Shown here: piece by piece, positions 6,117-12,183 of the stretch
Layout of the letters: every line of letters begins with the position of its first letter
How positions within the stretch are numbered: position 1 is the stretch's first letter
Assembly (NCBI GenBank): GCA_050486105.1
Contig: JBJHCR010000199.1
Location: forward strand, 1-12,183
Source of the DNA: JAEXNA01 sp050486105
Lineage (GTDB): Bacteria; Vulcanimicrobiota; Xenobia; Xenobiales; JADMJV01
Direction of reading: 5' to 3'
Length of the DNA: 12,183 bases
Position numbers and translations under genes: made by a program
Notes under the pieces: generated by a model
Told to the model about the DNA's origin: nothing
Seen by the model: the letters and a program-made list of their open reading frames with translations, nothing else
The model's database searches: none

Positions 6117-6662
6117 ATGCCGACAGGTTTCATTCTCGCACATAAGCACACTCTAGGAGAGTGCTACGGAGGGTTCTTTCGAGCCCTCGCTACGGAGAGC
6201 TTCAATGCTGTGAGGCATTGGCTCCACCCTGAACTCGAGCAACTAATCCAGCAGCAATGTCATCGAAAAGGGGAGGCCGCCTTTCTCAGGTCTCTGCGCT
6301 TAGGACTGGGATCTGCCTCCAAACGCCTTCGACTGGGTACCAGCCAGCCTGAAGGAGCCCGGCAGATCAGAGCCCAACTTTTGACCCCGTCTGGAGATCA
6401 GGCTGGGAGCGTCCGGTTTGTTCTTATGCGGGACGGCTGGAGGATCTACGCCCTCGAGGTCTGGAACGAAGCCCGAAATCCTAACCCTGCTGCCAGCGCT
6501 GAAGTTGAATCAGGATCTGCTTCACCTTCTCTAGCAGAACAGTTGAGGGCGGGTACTCGGGTTTCCCAGCCGCGACCCCAAACAGGCCGGTCATCACCAA
6601 AGCCTGGGGTTCCTCGTGTGCTTTCCAACCGGTGGTTTGCCAAAGCTTATGCTTGCGATTGA
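6117..6662 (+). CDS. Hypothetical protein, 3' end overlapping mfd
   Basis: I do not recognise this 181-residue protein. I chose the ATG at 6117, which follows GGAGGG (6108-6113) with short spacing; the frame is open further upstream but that part runs through the palindromic hairpin and has no ribosome binding site. Residues 1-120 look like a folded domain: an N-terminal helix (GECYGGFFRAL), HWLHPELEQLIQQQ, then strand-like IRAQLLTPSG and SVRFVLMRDGWRIYALEVWN. That last pattern resembles the closing strands of NTF2-like or DUF4878-type domains, but this is only an impression. The last 60 residues are low in complexity (Ser, Pro, Arg) and are antisense to the end of mfd. The coding status of that tail is uncertain. 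Confidence 0.55.
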   Translation: MPTGFILAHKHTLGECYGGFFRALATESFNAVRHWLHPELEQLIQQQCHRKGEAAFLRSLRLGLGSASKRLRLGTSQPEGARQIRAQLLTPSGDQAGSVRFVLMRDGWRIYALEVWNEARNPNPAASAEVESGSASPSLAEQLRAGTRVSQPRPQTGRSSPKPGVPRVLSNRWFAKAYACD

Positions 6663-9600
6663 GGTTTAGGCTTTCGTAGAACGGCAGAAGCAAGGTCAGA
6701 CGACCCTCTCTGGCTCTGATCGACGGGATCACTAGGTCCCGGGCGCGGAGCTTGAGGTCGACCAACGCCAGCAGGTTTGAGGTCTCTTCGGGGAGTCGTC
6801 CGAATCGGTCCTTGAGTTCGGCCTCGACTTCTTCTAGGGCTTCAAAGCTCTGGACAGAAGCGATCTTCTTGTAGAGGGCTACCTTCTGCTCTCCGTCAGG
6901 GACGTAGTCGTCAGGGATGTTGGCCGGGACCGGAAGATCGATGGTGATCGGTTGGTCAGAGGTTTCGTACTTGGGCCCTTCGCCCCTGAGTTCGGCAACG
7001 GCTTCCTTAAGCATTCGGCAGTACAGGTCGAAGCCCACGGAGGCGATGTTGCCCGACTGCTCTGCTCCAAGTATATCTCCGGCTCCACGGATCTCGAGAT
7101 CCCGCAAGGCGATCTGATAGCCTGCCCCGAGTTGAGTGAAGTCCCGGATAGTCTCCAATCGCTTTTGAGCGTCATCGGTGAGGCTTCGAGCCGGCGGATA
7201 GAGCAAGTAGCAGTAGGCCTGACGTGCTGAACGCCCCACCCGACCTCGCATTTGGTAGAGTTGAGCCAGTCCAAAGTGGTGGGCGTTGTTGATGATGATG
7301 GTGTTGGCGTTCGGGATGTCCAGGCCACTCTCGATGATGGTGGTGCAAACCAGAACATCGTACTCTCCTTCTAAGAACTGCATCATTACCTTTTCAAGTG
7401 CATCGTCTCCCATTTGCCCATGCCCAACCCCAACTCTCACCGAGGGCAGCATGCGGGCGATATCGGCGGCCACCCGTTCGATTCCCTCCACCCGATTGTG
7501 CACAAAGTAGACCTGCCCCTCGCGTTGCAATTCTCTCGAAATCGCTCCCCGCAGAATGTCGGGATGGGATTCGAAGAGAAAGGTCTTGATGGGAACCCGA
7601 TCCTCTGGAGGAGTTTCGATCACCGACATGTCCCTGATGGAAACCAAAGCCATATTCAGGGTTCTCGGAATGGGAGTGGCAGACAGAGTTAAAATGTCGA
7701 CATTCTTTCGCAGGGCTTTGATTTTCTCTTTTTGCTTCACCCCGAAGCGCTGCTCTTCGTCCACGATGAGCAATCCCAGTGAGCGAAAGGCAATGTCTTT
7801 GGACAGCAGCCGATGAGTCCCGATCACAATATCCACCTCTCCCTCCTTGAGGCCCTCTAGCGCCACCTGAGTATGTTGGCGACTGCGGAAGCGGCTGAGG
7901 ACCTCAATGCGCACCGGAAAGGCGGCCAATCTCTCGGCGAAGGTTTGATAGTGCTGATGAGCCAGAACCGTAGTCGGAACCAACACCGCCACTTGTCGGC
8001 CTTCGGAGACGGCCTTGAAGGCCGCCCTGATAGCCACCTCGGTCTTTCCATAGCCTACGTCGCCGCAGACCAAGCGATCCATGGGACGTGGCCGCTCCAT
8101 ATCGGCCTTGACTTCCTCGATCACCCGAAGCTGGTCAGGAGTCTCCTCATATGGGAAAGCTTCTTCCATCTCTGCCTGCCAGGGGGTGTCCGGCGGGTAG
8201 GCGTGACCCACCGAGGAATCTCTCTCGGCGTACAATTTTAGGAGTTCTTCGGCCAGTTGCTCGGCGTCTTTTCGAACCTTCTTTTGGGTCCGTGACCACT
8301 CTTGTCCACCCATCTTGGAGAGGCGAGCCGACCGCCCTTCGAGACCTTTGTAGGGCTGAAGCAAATCCAGTTGCTCTACGGGGACGTAGAGGTTGTCCCC
8401 TTTGGCGTATTCCACTGTCAGAAAGTCACGATTGAAGCCGGTGACTGTGAGGGTCTTAACCCCTCCGTAGCGCCCTACGCCATGCTGAAGGTGAACAACC
8501 AGGTCTCCCACATTGAGCTCTTCTAGGCGAATCAGTGAGGCTCGGTCGGAGCGCCGCTGGAATTTTCGTCTCCGCAAAGAGCCGGTGATCTCTCGGTCGG
8601 TTAGGACCTCTAGGAAAGATTCGGCATCCGTCTGGGTACTCTCTAAGAGGCGGAACCCTTCGGCTAAGGGAGTGTTGACTAAGGCCACTCCTGCTCCCGG
8701 CTCCAGCTGGTCCGAAAGAAGACCACGCTCGGTGAGCAGTTCTTCCAGGCGTGCAGCCTGCCGACTCATGAGCAGCACCGAGCGCTTTTGTTGAATCCAT
8801 TCGGGCATTCTAGCCAGCATGCCGTCCACTCGGTCGGGAAAAATGCGCTGGGGGGTCAGGGGCATCTCAAGTCTGGTGACCCCTTCGGTGGCAGCTCGAC
8901 TCTCGGAGTCTTCCCAAGTGGTGAAAAAGAGCTGTCGAAAAGGAGTCAGTAGGGCTAGAAAATCTCCCCATTGTCCGCTCCAACCTTCGTGGGCCCATTC
9001 CAGAGTTTGCAAGCGCAATTGGGCCGGTTCTTCAAGGCAAACAAGCGTCCCTCGAGGGAGAAAATCCACCAGAAAAGCTCCCTCTTCTTCGTGAGAAATG
9101 GGACTGATCGATACCTGGGAGATTTGAGCGATAGAGCGCTGGGTGTCCAGGTTGATCAACCGGATCGATTCCACCTCATCCCCGAAGAGTTCGATCCTGA
9201 CCGGCTCTCCGGTGATGGGATATAGGTCAATGATGTCTCCCCGAGCAGAAAACTCTCCCCTCCGCTCCACCATGGTGGTTCTCTGGTACCCTTCGGAGAC
9301 CAACATCTCAAGGAGGGTATCCCGGTCGGTCATCTCGCCTTGAGTGACCAGCCATCGGCTTTTCTCCAGAGCCGCCTGACTCATGGTTTTTTGCAATAGG
9401 GCACGAATCGGGGCTACGACAAAGAGAGGGTCCGAAGGTGAGTGTCCTTGCAATCGTTCCAGGGCTTTGAGTTGAGCCGGATCCACCGGTCGAGCCTCGC
9501 TGGTTGAGGTGTACTCTTCCCGAAAGGGGAAGTCCACCAGCAGTTCTTCCTGACCCAGAGCCCGAAGATCCTCAACCAGACTCTCTGCAGAGTCGGCTGT

Positions 9601-9813
9601 CGGAGTGACCCACAACGTCGGGCCGGCGTCGAATTCCCTTGGAGCACCTCGGAGGCTCAGCCAAACCGGTCCTCGGGCGGCCCGCAAAACCCCCTCAACC
9701 ACAGCGTTCTCTTGACCTTGGGCGCAGCGGCGGAGGTCCTGAACACAGGGGTGAGATGAAAGATGAGTTAGAAGTTGGTGGATCACCGGGATGACGGTGC
9801 TCGGCCTGGTCAT
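6481..9813 (-). CDS. mfd: Transcription-repair coupling factor Mfd
   Basis: This is a complete 1110-residue Mfd, the ATP-dependent translocase that removes stalled RNA polymerase at lesions and recruits UvrA. The UvrB-like N-terminal part is visible (GEFSARGDIIDLYPITGEPV, residues 186-205). The RNA-polymerase-interacting/CarD-like domain begins LNVGDLVVHLQHGVGRYGG (433-451) and includes NLYVPVEQLDLLQ. The translocase core has Walker A GDVGYGKTE (584-592), DEEQ (685-688), SATPIPRT (711-718), TTIIESGLDIPN (824-835) and QMRGRVGRS (854-862). The C-terminal TRCF domain covers roughly residues 960-1060. All catalytic motifs are intact. The ATG at 9813 is the only good start: no ATG, GTG or TTG in frame lies just upstream. 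It lacks a Shine-Dalgarno sequence and is preceded at once by a GC-rich inverted repeat. The last 182 bp overlap the convergent gene. Confidence 0.98.
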   Translation of the reverse strand: MTRPSTVIPVIHQLLTHLSSHPCVQDLRRCAQGQENAVVEGVLRAARGPVWLSLRGAPREFDAGPTLWVTPTADSAESLVEDLRALGQEELLVDFPFREEYTSTSEARPVDPAQLKALERLQGHSPSDPLFVVAPIRALLQKTMSQAALEKSRWLVTQGEMTDRDTLLEMLVSEGYQRTTMVERRGEFSARGDIIDLYPITGEPVRIELFGDEVESIRLINLDTQRSIAQISQVSISPISHEEEGAFLVDFLPRGTLVCLEEPAQLRLQTLEWAHEGWSGQWGDFLALLTPFRQLFFTTWEDSESRAATEGVTRLEMPLTPQRIFPDRVDGMLARMPEWIQQKRSVLLMSRQAARLEELLTERGLLSDQLEPGAGVALVNTPLAEGFRLLESTQTDAESFLEVLTDREITGSLRRRKFQRRSDRASLIRLEELNVGDLVVHLQHGVGRYGGVKTLTVTGFNRDFLTVEYAKGDNLYVPVEQLDLLQPYKGLEGRSARLSKMGGQEWSRTQKKVRKDAEQLAEELLKLYAERDSSVGHAYPPDTPWQAEMEEAFPYEETPDQLRVIEEVKADMERPRPMDRLVCGDVGYGKTEVAIRAAFKAVSEGRQVAVLVPTTVLAHQHYQTFAERLAAFPVRIEVLSRFRSRQHTQVALEGLKEGEVDIVIGTHRLLSKDIAFRSLGLLIVDEEQRFGVKQKEKIKALRKNVDILTLSATPIPRTLNMALVSIRDMSVIETPPEDRVPIKTFLFESHPDILRGAISRELQREGQVYFVHNRVEGIERVAADIARMLPSVRVGVGHGQMGDDALEKVMMQFLEGEYDVLVCTTIIESGLDIPNANTIIINNAHHFGLAQLYQMRGRVGRSARQAYCYLLYPPARSLTDDAQKRLETIRDFTQLGAGYQIALRDLEIRGAGDILGAEQSGNIASVGFDLYCRMLKEAVAELRGEGPKYETSDQPITIDLPVPANIPDDYVPDGEQKVALYKKIASVQSFEALEEVEAELKDRFGRLPEETSNLLALVDLKLRARDLVIPSIRAREGRLTLLLPFYESLNLNRKHKLWQTTGWKAHEEPQALVMTGLFGVAAGKPEYPPSTVLLEKVKQILIQLQRWQQG

Positions 9814-9815
9814 GG

Positions 9816-9844
9816 GGCCAGGGTACTCGGTTGCCCTGGGGCCT
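9816..9844 (-). promoter_or_regulatory. GC-rich stem-loop directly upstream of the mfd start
   Basis: GGCCAGGG (9816-9823) can pair with CCCTGGGGCC (from 9834), leaving two unpaired G bases, around a loop of about 10 nt. In the mfd mRNA this stem would sit two bases before the ATG, in the position where a ribosome binding site is expected. It may restrict translation or simply reflect a leaderless transcript that starts inside it. Confidence 0.4.
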
Positions 9845-9950
9845 CCTGCTAAAATCGGTGAAGTTTGAAGCTTGATTTCTGGCCAGATCCTTAGGCTCGC
9901 TGTCGTTCAGATGGCATGAAATAAGGATGGTAAGGCCGCTGGAGCCAAGG

Positions 9951-9956
9951 TATAGG
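9951..9956 (+). promoter_or_regulatory. Possible -10 element before the dehydrogenase gene
   Basis: TATAGG lies 33 nt before the ATG at 9990, with only a poor -35 match (TGGTAA at 9928-9933, 17 nt upstream). If used, the leader would be about 25 nt. Weak support. Confidence 0.25.
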
Positions 9957-9989
9957 ATTCCGTCAGCTTAGGCCCGAACGCCTGTCGGC

Positions 9990-10985
9990 ATGACCAGAAT
10001 CAGAGTCGTATCCGTAGGGTTGGGGCCCATAGGACTGTCGGCAGCCCGCCTTGCCTTGAGTAAGCGTTCGCTAAAGTTGGTAGGTGCCGTCGATCCCGAC
10101 CCAGAAAAGGTGGGTCGGGACCTGGGAGACTTGCTCGGTTCGGATTCGGTGGGAATCCCCATCATCGCTGACGCCAAAGAGGTCTATCAGCAGCACAAAC
10201 CCGATGCGATTCTCCATTGCACCTCATCGTTTTTTGCTCGAGTCTACGATCAGTTGATGGAGGCGGTGGAGGCTGGAGTCAATGTGGTTTCCTCCAGTGA
10301 AGAATTGCTCGAGCCGAAGTACCGAAACCCGGAGTTGGCCGCCAAGTTGCATAGAGCCGCCCTGGAACACAGCGTCAGCATCCTCGGTACTGGAGTGAAT
10401 CCGGGCTTTGCTATGGACTTTCTGGCTGCTGTGGCCTCAGCCATCACCGACCGAGTGGACTCCGTTCGATGTCGCCGGGTGGTCGATGCTTCCACCCGAA
10501 GGCGTCCGTTGCAGGACAAAGTGGGCGCAGGTCTCAGTCCGGAGGAGTTTCAGATCAAGATGGAAGCCGGGGGCTTTGGTCATATCGGCATGGAAGAGTC
10601 CGTTGCTCTGCTGGGTCGAGCTCTCGGCTTTGGACTCACCCGGGTCGAGCAAAGCTTGCATCCCGTGCTTAGTGATCGACGGCAACAGACCTGCCATCGC
10701 ACCGTGGAAAAAGGTCAAGTGGCCGGCATTCGCAATCTGGGGTTCGGGTGGGTGGGCGAACAGCAGTTGGTAGAATTAGATCTCACCATGGCCGTAGGAG
10801 CCGAGAATCCCATCGATGAGATCTCTCTACTGGGAGAGCCCCCGGTTTGTATGAGTTTTCCTGGCGGTATTCCCGGAGACCGAGCCACCGCCGCCATCTT
10901 GGTGAACAGTCTTCCCCAGGTGGTCCGCGCCGAACCGGGGCTGCACACCGTAATGGACCTTCCTATCCCGAGAGTGGTTCGCTGA
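9990..10985 (+). CDS. NAD(P)-dependent oxidoreductase, DapB-like/2,4-diaminopentanoate dehydrogenase family
   Basis: This 331-residue cytoplasmic enzyme has an N-terminal Rossmann fold with the nucleotide motif GLGPIG (residues 10-15) and an acidic residue after the second strand (VGAVDPDPEKVG, 31-42). A conserved SSSEELLEP segment (101-109) and GTGVNPGFAMD (133-143) follow. The C-terminal half carries RRVVDASTRRRPLQDKVGAG (162-181), SPEEF, and PGGIPGDRATAAILVN (291-306), all typical of the family that includes the ornithine-degradation enzyme 2,4-diaminopentanoate dehydrogenase and proteins annotated as dihydrodipicolinate reductase. The true lysine-pathway DapB is shorter (about 250-270 residues) and differs in the C-terminal part, so a lysine role should not be assumed. 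None of the ornithine pathway partners is nearby. The start is fixed by an in-frame TAG seven codons upstream and has no clear ribosome binding site. Confidence 0.88.
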   Translation: MTRIRVVSVGLGPIGLSAARLALSKRSLKLVGAVDPDPEKVGRDLGDLLGSDSVGIPIIADAKEVYQQHKPDAILHCTSSFFARVYDQLMEAVEAGVNVVSSSEELLEPKYRNPELAAKLHRAALEHSVSILGTGVNPGFAMDFLAAVASAITDRVDSVRCRRVVDASTRRRPLQDKVGAGLSPEEFQIKMEAGGFGHIGMEESVALLGRALGFGLTRVEQSLHPVLSDRRQQTCHRTVEKGQVAGIRNLGFGWVGEQQLVELDLTMAVGAENPIDEISLLGEPPVCMSFPGGIPGDRATAAILVNSLPQVVRAEPGLHTVMDLPIPRVVR

Positions 10986-10988
10986 TCA

Positions 10989-11006
10989 CCGAGTCTCTCA
11001 ACTCGG
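10989..11006. other. Stem-loop between convergent genes
   Basis: CCGAGT (10989-10994) and ACTCGG (11001-11006) form a perfect 6-bp stem with a 6-nt loop, four bases after the dehydrogenase stop. There is no T tract on either strand, so it would be at most a weak or factor-assisted terminator. Confidence 0.35.
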
Positions 11007-11038
11007 AATGGGGCTGAGTGGAACGAGTGGAGAAGGCT

Positions 11039-11629
11039 TTAGGCCCTAGCGAGCGTCCCGTCACTCAGGATCCAACCGGGCTCTCGAGATCCCAACTCGA
11101 TTCGAGTCTCGCTACCAAATTTTAGGATGGCAACCTCGCGCTGATGGGATGGCCCAAAGGCTTCTGGAGCGAAGTAGGCTTCGGCCACCGAACTCACATC
11201 TCCCACGGAAAGTGCGAACTGAGCTTGCCCCTGATCTCCACGATTGGTGACCAGCAACCTCCCGCTTCCGTCTTCGAGTCTTTCTAGTTCGATCCCAAGG
11301 CTGGCTTGGCTATCGAGATCGCGAAATCTGAGAGCGCTGACCTCCACTCCGTAAGGAGCAGATGATTTGCAGGATTCTGAGACCACCTCGGTGGCGCAAT
11401 TGTCGATACGCAACGCCCGACCCCCGGTATCAGTCCCCCTAACGACCTGGGTCAAGCGAATGCTGTCTCCAAAGTCTAGGGCACTGGCGTGGCGAATTTC
11501 ACCTTGGAGAGTCTCCGTTTGGGGCTTGATCGACGATGGGTCAAGGCGTCTTCGGGAATAGGTCTCAATTGCTTTCAGTTCGGGTTGATAACGAATGTAA
11601 CTCACGGAAAAGCCTCCAGAAGAACTCAT
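11039..11629 (-). CDS. Hypothetical protein
   Basis: I do not recognise this 196-residue protein. The sequence looks rich in beta strands: SIRLTQVVRG (56-65), RALRIDN, GVEVSALRFRDL, SLGIELERL, GRLLVTNRGDQGQAQFALSV, REVAILKFGSETRIELG. Two cysteines near residues 78 and 86 might pair. No signal peptide, membrane helix, or catalytic motif is visible. The frame is uninterrupted and its composition is protein-like, with no competing frame on the other strand, so I think it is real. The ATG at 11629 has no Shine-Dalgarno sequence and sits 9 nt after a strong leader hairpin. It converges on the dehydrogenase gene 53 bp away. Confidence 0.65.
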   Translation of the reverse strand: MSSSGGFSVSYIRYQPELKAIETYSRRRLDPSSIKPQTETLQGEIRHASALDFGDSIRLTQVVRGTDTGGRALRIDNCATEVVSESCKSSAPYGVEVSALRFRDLDSQASLGIELERLEDGSGRLLVTNRGDQGQAQFALSVGDVSSVAEAYFAPEAFGPSHQREVAILKFGSETRIELGSREPGWILSDGTLARA

Positions 11630-11638
11630 TTTGGATAG

Positions 11639-11678
11639 TGGGGCGAGGCTCTAAGACTAAAGGAGCCCTATTGCCCCA
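11639..11678 (-). promoter_or_regulatory. Two-part hairpin in the leader of the gene starting at 11629
   Basis: The outer stem TGGGGC (11639-11644) with GCCCCA (11673-11678) and the inner stem GGCTC (11647-11651) with GAGCC (11663-11667) stack with a small asymmetric internal loop. The structure ends 9 nt before the ATG, where a ribosome binding site would normally be. Confidence 0.45.
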
Positions 11679-11840
11679 CCATTGCCAGGACGGCCTTCTA
11701 AGCGACCATCGATAGGATCGCACCAGCCATGGGTTGCCGATCTCCTCGAAAAACCTTGGTCAGGGAACGCTCGATGAGTCTCTCGGTTCCTTCCAAGCCT
11801 CCTTAATGTCACCCGACATCTCGAGAACGACGTCCTGAAA

Positions 11841-12183
11841 CTAATCGTATTGTTTATCCACGGTTTTCTGATGAAGTTCGTTTGCCGAGATTGTTCTCGA
11901 ACATTCGCGAACATCAGAAGAATCTTTTCCAAGACCTGCCTCCTCAGGCGCCCTCGATGCGGTGATTTGAGTGGTGGATTCCAAGGTTGGTCTACGGTTT
12001 CGTTGTTCCGCCGGAGCCTGAGCCTGCGTTCGAGTCGAAGCCGGAGCGCTCTTCTCCGATGAGAGCTTCTTTTGGTCTAGAGGCTGTGCGCCGAATCGCC
12101 CCGAGTCCGCCTGAACAAAATGTCCTTCGTCTCGGGCACCTACGGTGAACGCTTCGCTTGCGGTCCGCAAGCGAAGCGTTACA
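11841..12183 (-). CDS. Possible C-terminal tail of a gene entering from the right edge
   Basis: One reverse-strand frame is open from the window edge to a TAG at 11843-11841, giving about 113 residues without a start that must be inside the window. The product is hydrophilic and probably disordered: Ser, Thr, Ala, Gln, Glu and Lys rich (DQKKLSSEKSAPASTRTQAQ), with no motif that I recognise. It may be the tail of a longer protein, or chance. Its first residues in the window are encoded by the perfect palindrome at 12148-12180, which lowers confidence. Confidence 0.3.
   Translation of the reverse strand, partial: VTLRLRTASEAFTVGARDEGHFVQADSGRFGAQPLDQKKLSSEKSAPASTRTQAQAPAEQRNRRPTLESTTQITASRAPEEAGLGKDSSDVRECSRTISANELHQKTVDKQYD
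12148..12180. repeat. Perfect 33-bp palindrome at the right edge
   Basis: Two 16-bp arms, AACGCTTCGCTTGCGG and its exact reverse complement, flank a single T. Only three bases follow before the window ends. No T tract follows on either strand. It may be a strong hairpin, a protein-binding site, a short extragenic palindromic repeat, or a fold-back artefact where the assembly stopped. Confidence 0.9.

Larger units (their letters stand above)
11630..12183. other. Right-end region without a firm gene
   Basis: Apart from the leader hairpin, the possible partial coding frame and the terminal palindrome, I see no supported gene here. There is one DnaA-box-like TTATCCACG (11854-11862) and a direct repeat of CGAACAT separated by TCG just after it (about 11898-11914). 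Single examples such as these are not enough to call an origin or operator. Confidence 0.5.

Noticed and set aside
8456..8800. Additional coding frames inside mfd, here and on the plus strand of 6900-9350
   Set aside because: They lie in other frames of a complete and well-conserved mfd, and their products are low in complexity and Arg/Ser/Pro rich.
11854..11862. DnaA box as evidence of a replication origin
   Set aside because: Only one near-consensus box was seen, without a cluster or an adjacent dnaA or dnaN gene.
11898..11914. LexA/SOS-type operator from CGAACAT-TCG-CGAACAT
   Set aside because: The halves are direct repeats, not the inverted halves of a LexA box, and no SOS gene follows.
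11850..12062. Zinc-ribbon-like protein on the plus strand (FVCRDCSRTF, later RPRCGD)
   Set aside because: The second CxxC is incomplete, the rest is Arg/Ser-rich and looks like the complement of another frame, and there is no ribosome binding site.

Overview
This window looks like a draft contig, probably from a metagenome-assembled genome of an uncultivated bacterium. It has a run of ten Ns at 4038-4047, and the genes at both edges run off the ends. The genes are compactly packed with short spacers, protein families are typically bacterial, and GC content looks moderate to moderately high by eye (not computed). Clear Shine-Dalgarno sequences are rare: the ferredoxin gene has a good one, rph and the TPR gene have acceptable ones, and several other starts have none. 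Nothing here fixes the phylum. I see no rRNA, tRNA, CRISPR array, transposase, phage gene or recognisable defence system; this is mostly housekeeping and accessory chromosome.

Layout. 1-2904: a truncated metallo-beta-lactamase-fold RNase Z-like gene (minus) starts head to head, with no gap, against a TPR-repeat protein gene (plus). The TPR gene converges on an unknown 125-residue gene (minus) that lies downstream of rph (RNase PH, minus). RNase Z and RNase PH are both known tRNA 3'-end maturation enzymes, so this may be an RNA-processing neighbourhood, although the RNase Z-like protein belongs to a subfamily whose substrate I cannot assign. 3103-3743: a small unknown gene overlaps or abuts cutA (plus), probably as a two-gene operon. 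3744-4177: non-coding DNA with a split inverted repeat, the assembly gap and a structured leader before a seven-iron ferredoxin gene (4178-4420), which is followed by a convincing intrinsic terminator.

4655-5830: a membrane-anchored diguanylate cyclase with an intact GGEEF motif, no RxxD inhibitory site and a basic insertion in its catalytic domain. 5831-6116: a good sigma70-type promoter and a very strong hairpin lead into a small unknown protein gene (6117-6662), whose 3' end overlaps the 3' end of mfd by 182 bp on the opposite strand. mfd (9813 to 6481, minus) is the largest gene and is complete. A short divergent region separates it from a 331-residue NAD(P)-dependent oxidoreductase of the DapB-like/2,4-diaminopentanoate dehydrogenase family (9990-10985, plus). 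It converges on an unknown 196-residue gene (minus, 11629 to 11039). The last 550 bp hold a structured leader, an open minus-strand frame that may be the tail of a gene starting outside the window, and a perfect 33-bp palindrome three bases from the right edge.

No candidate for a whole new system stands out. The points most worth a second look are the zero-gap divergent gene pair, the strong hairpin in the leader at 5997-6032, the inverted repeat and gap before the ferredoxin, the rph-linked unknown gene, and the terminal palindrome.
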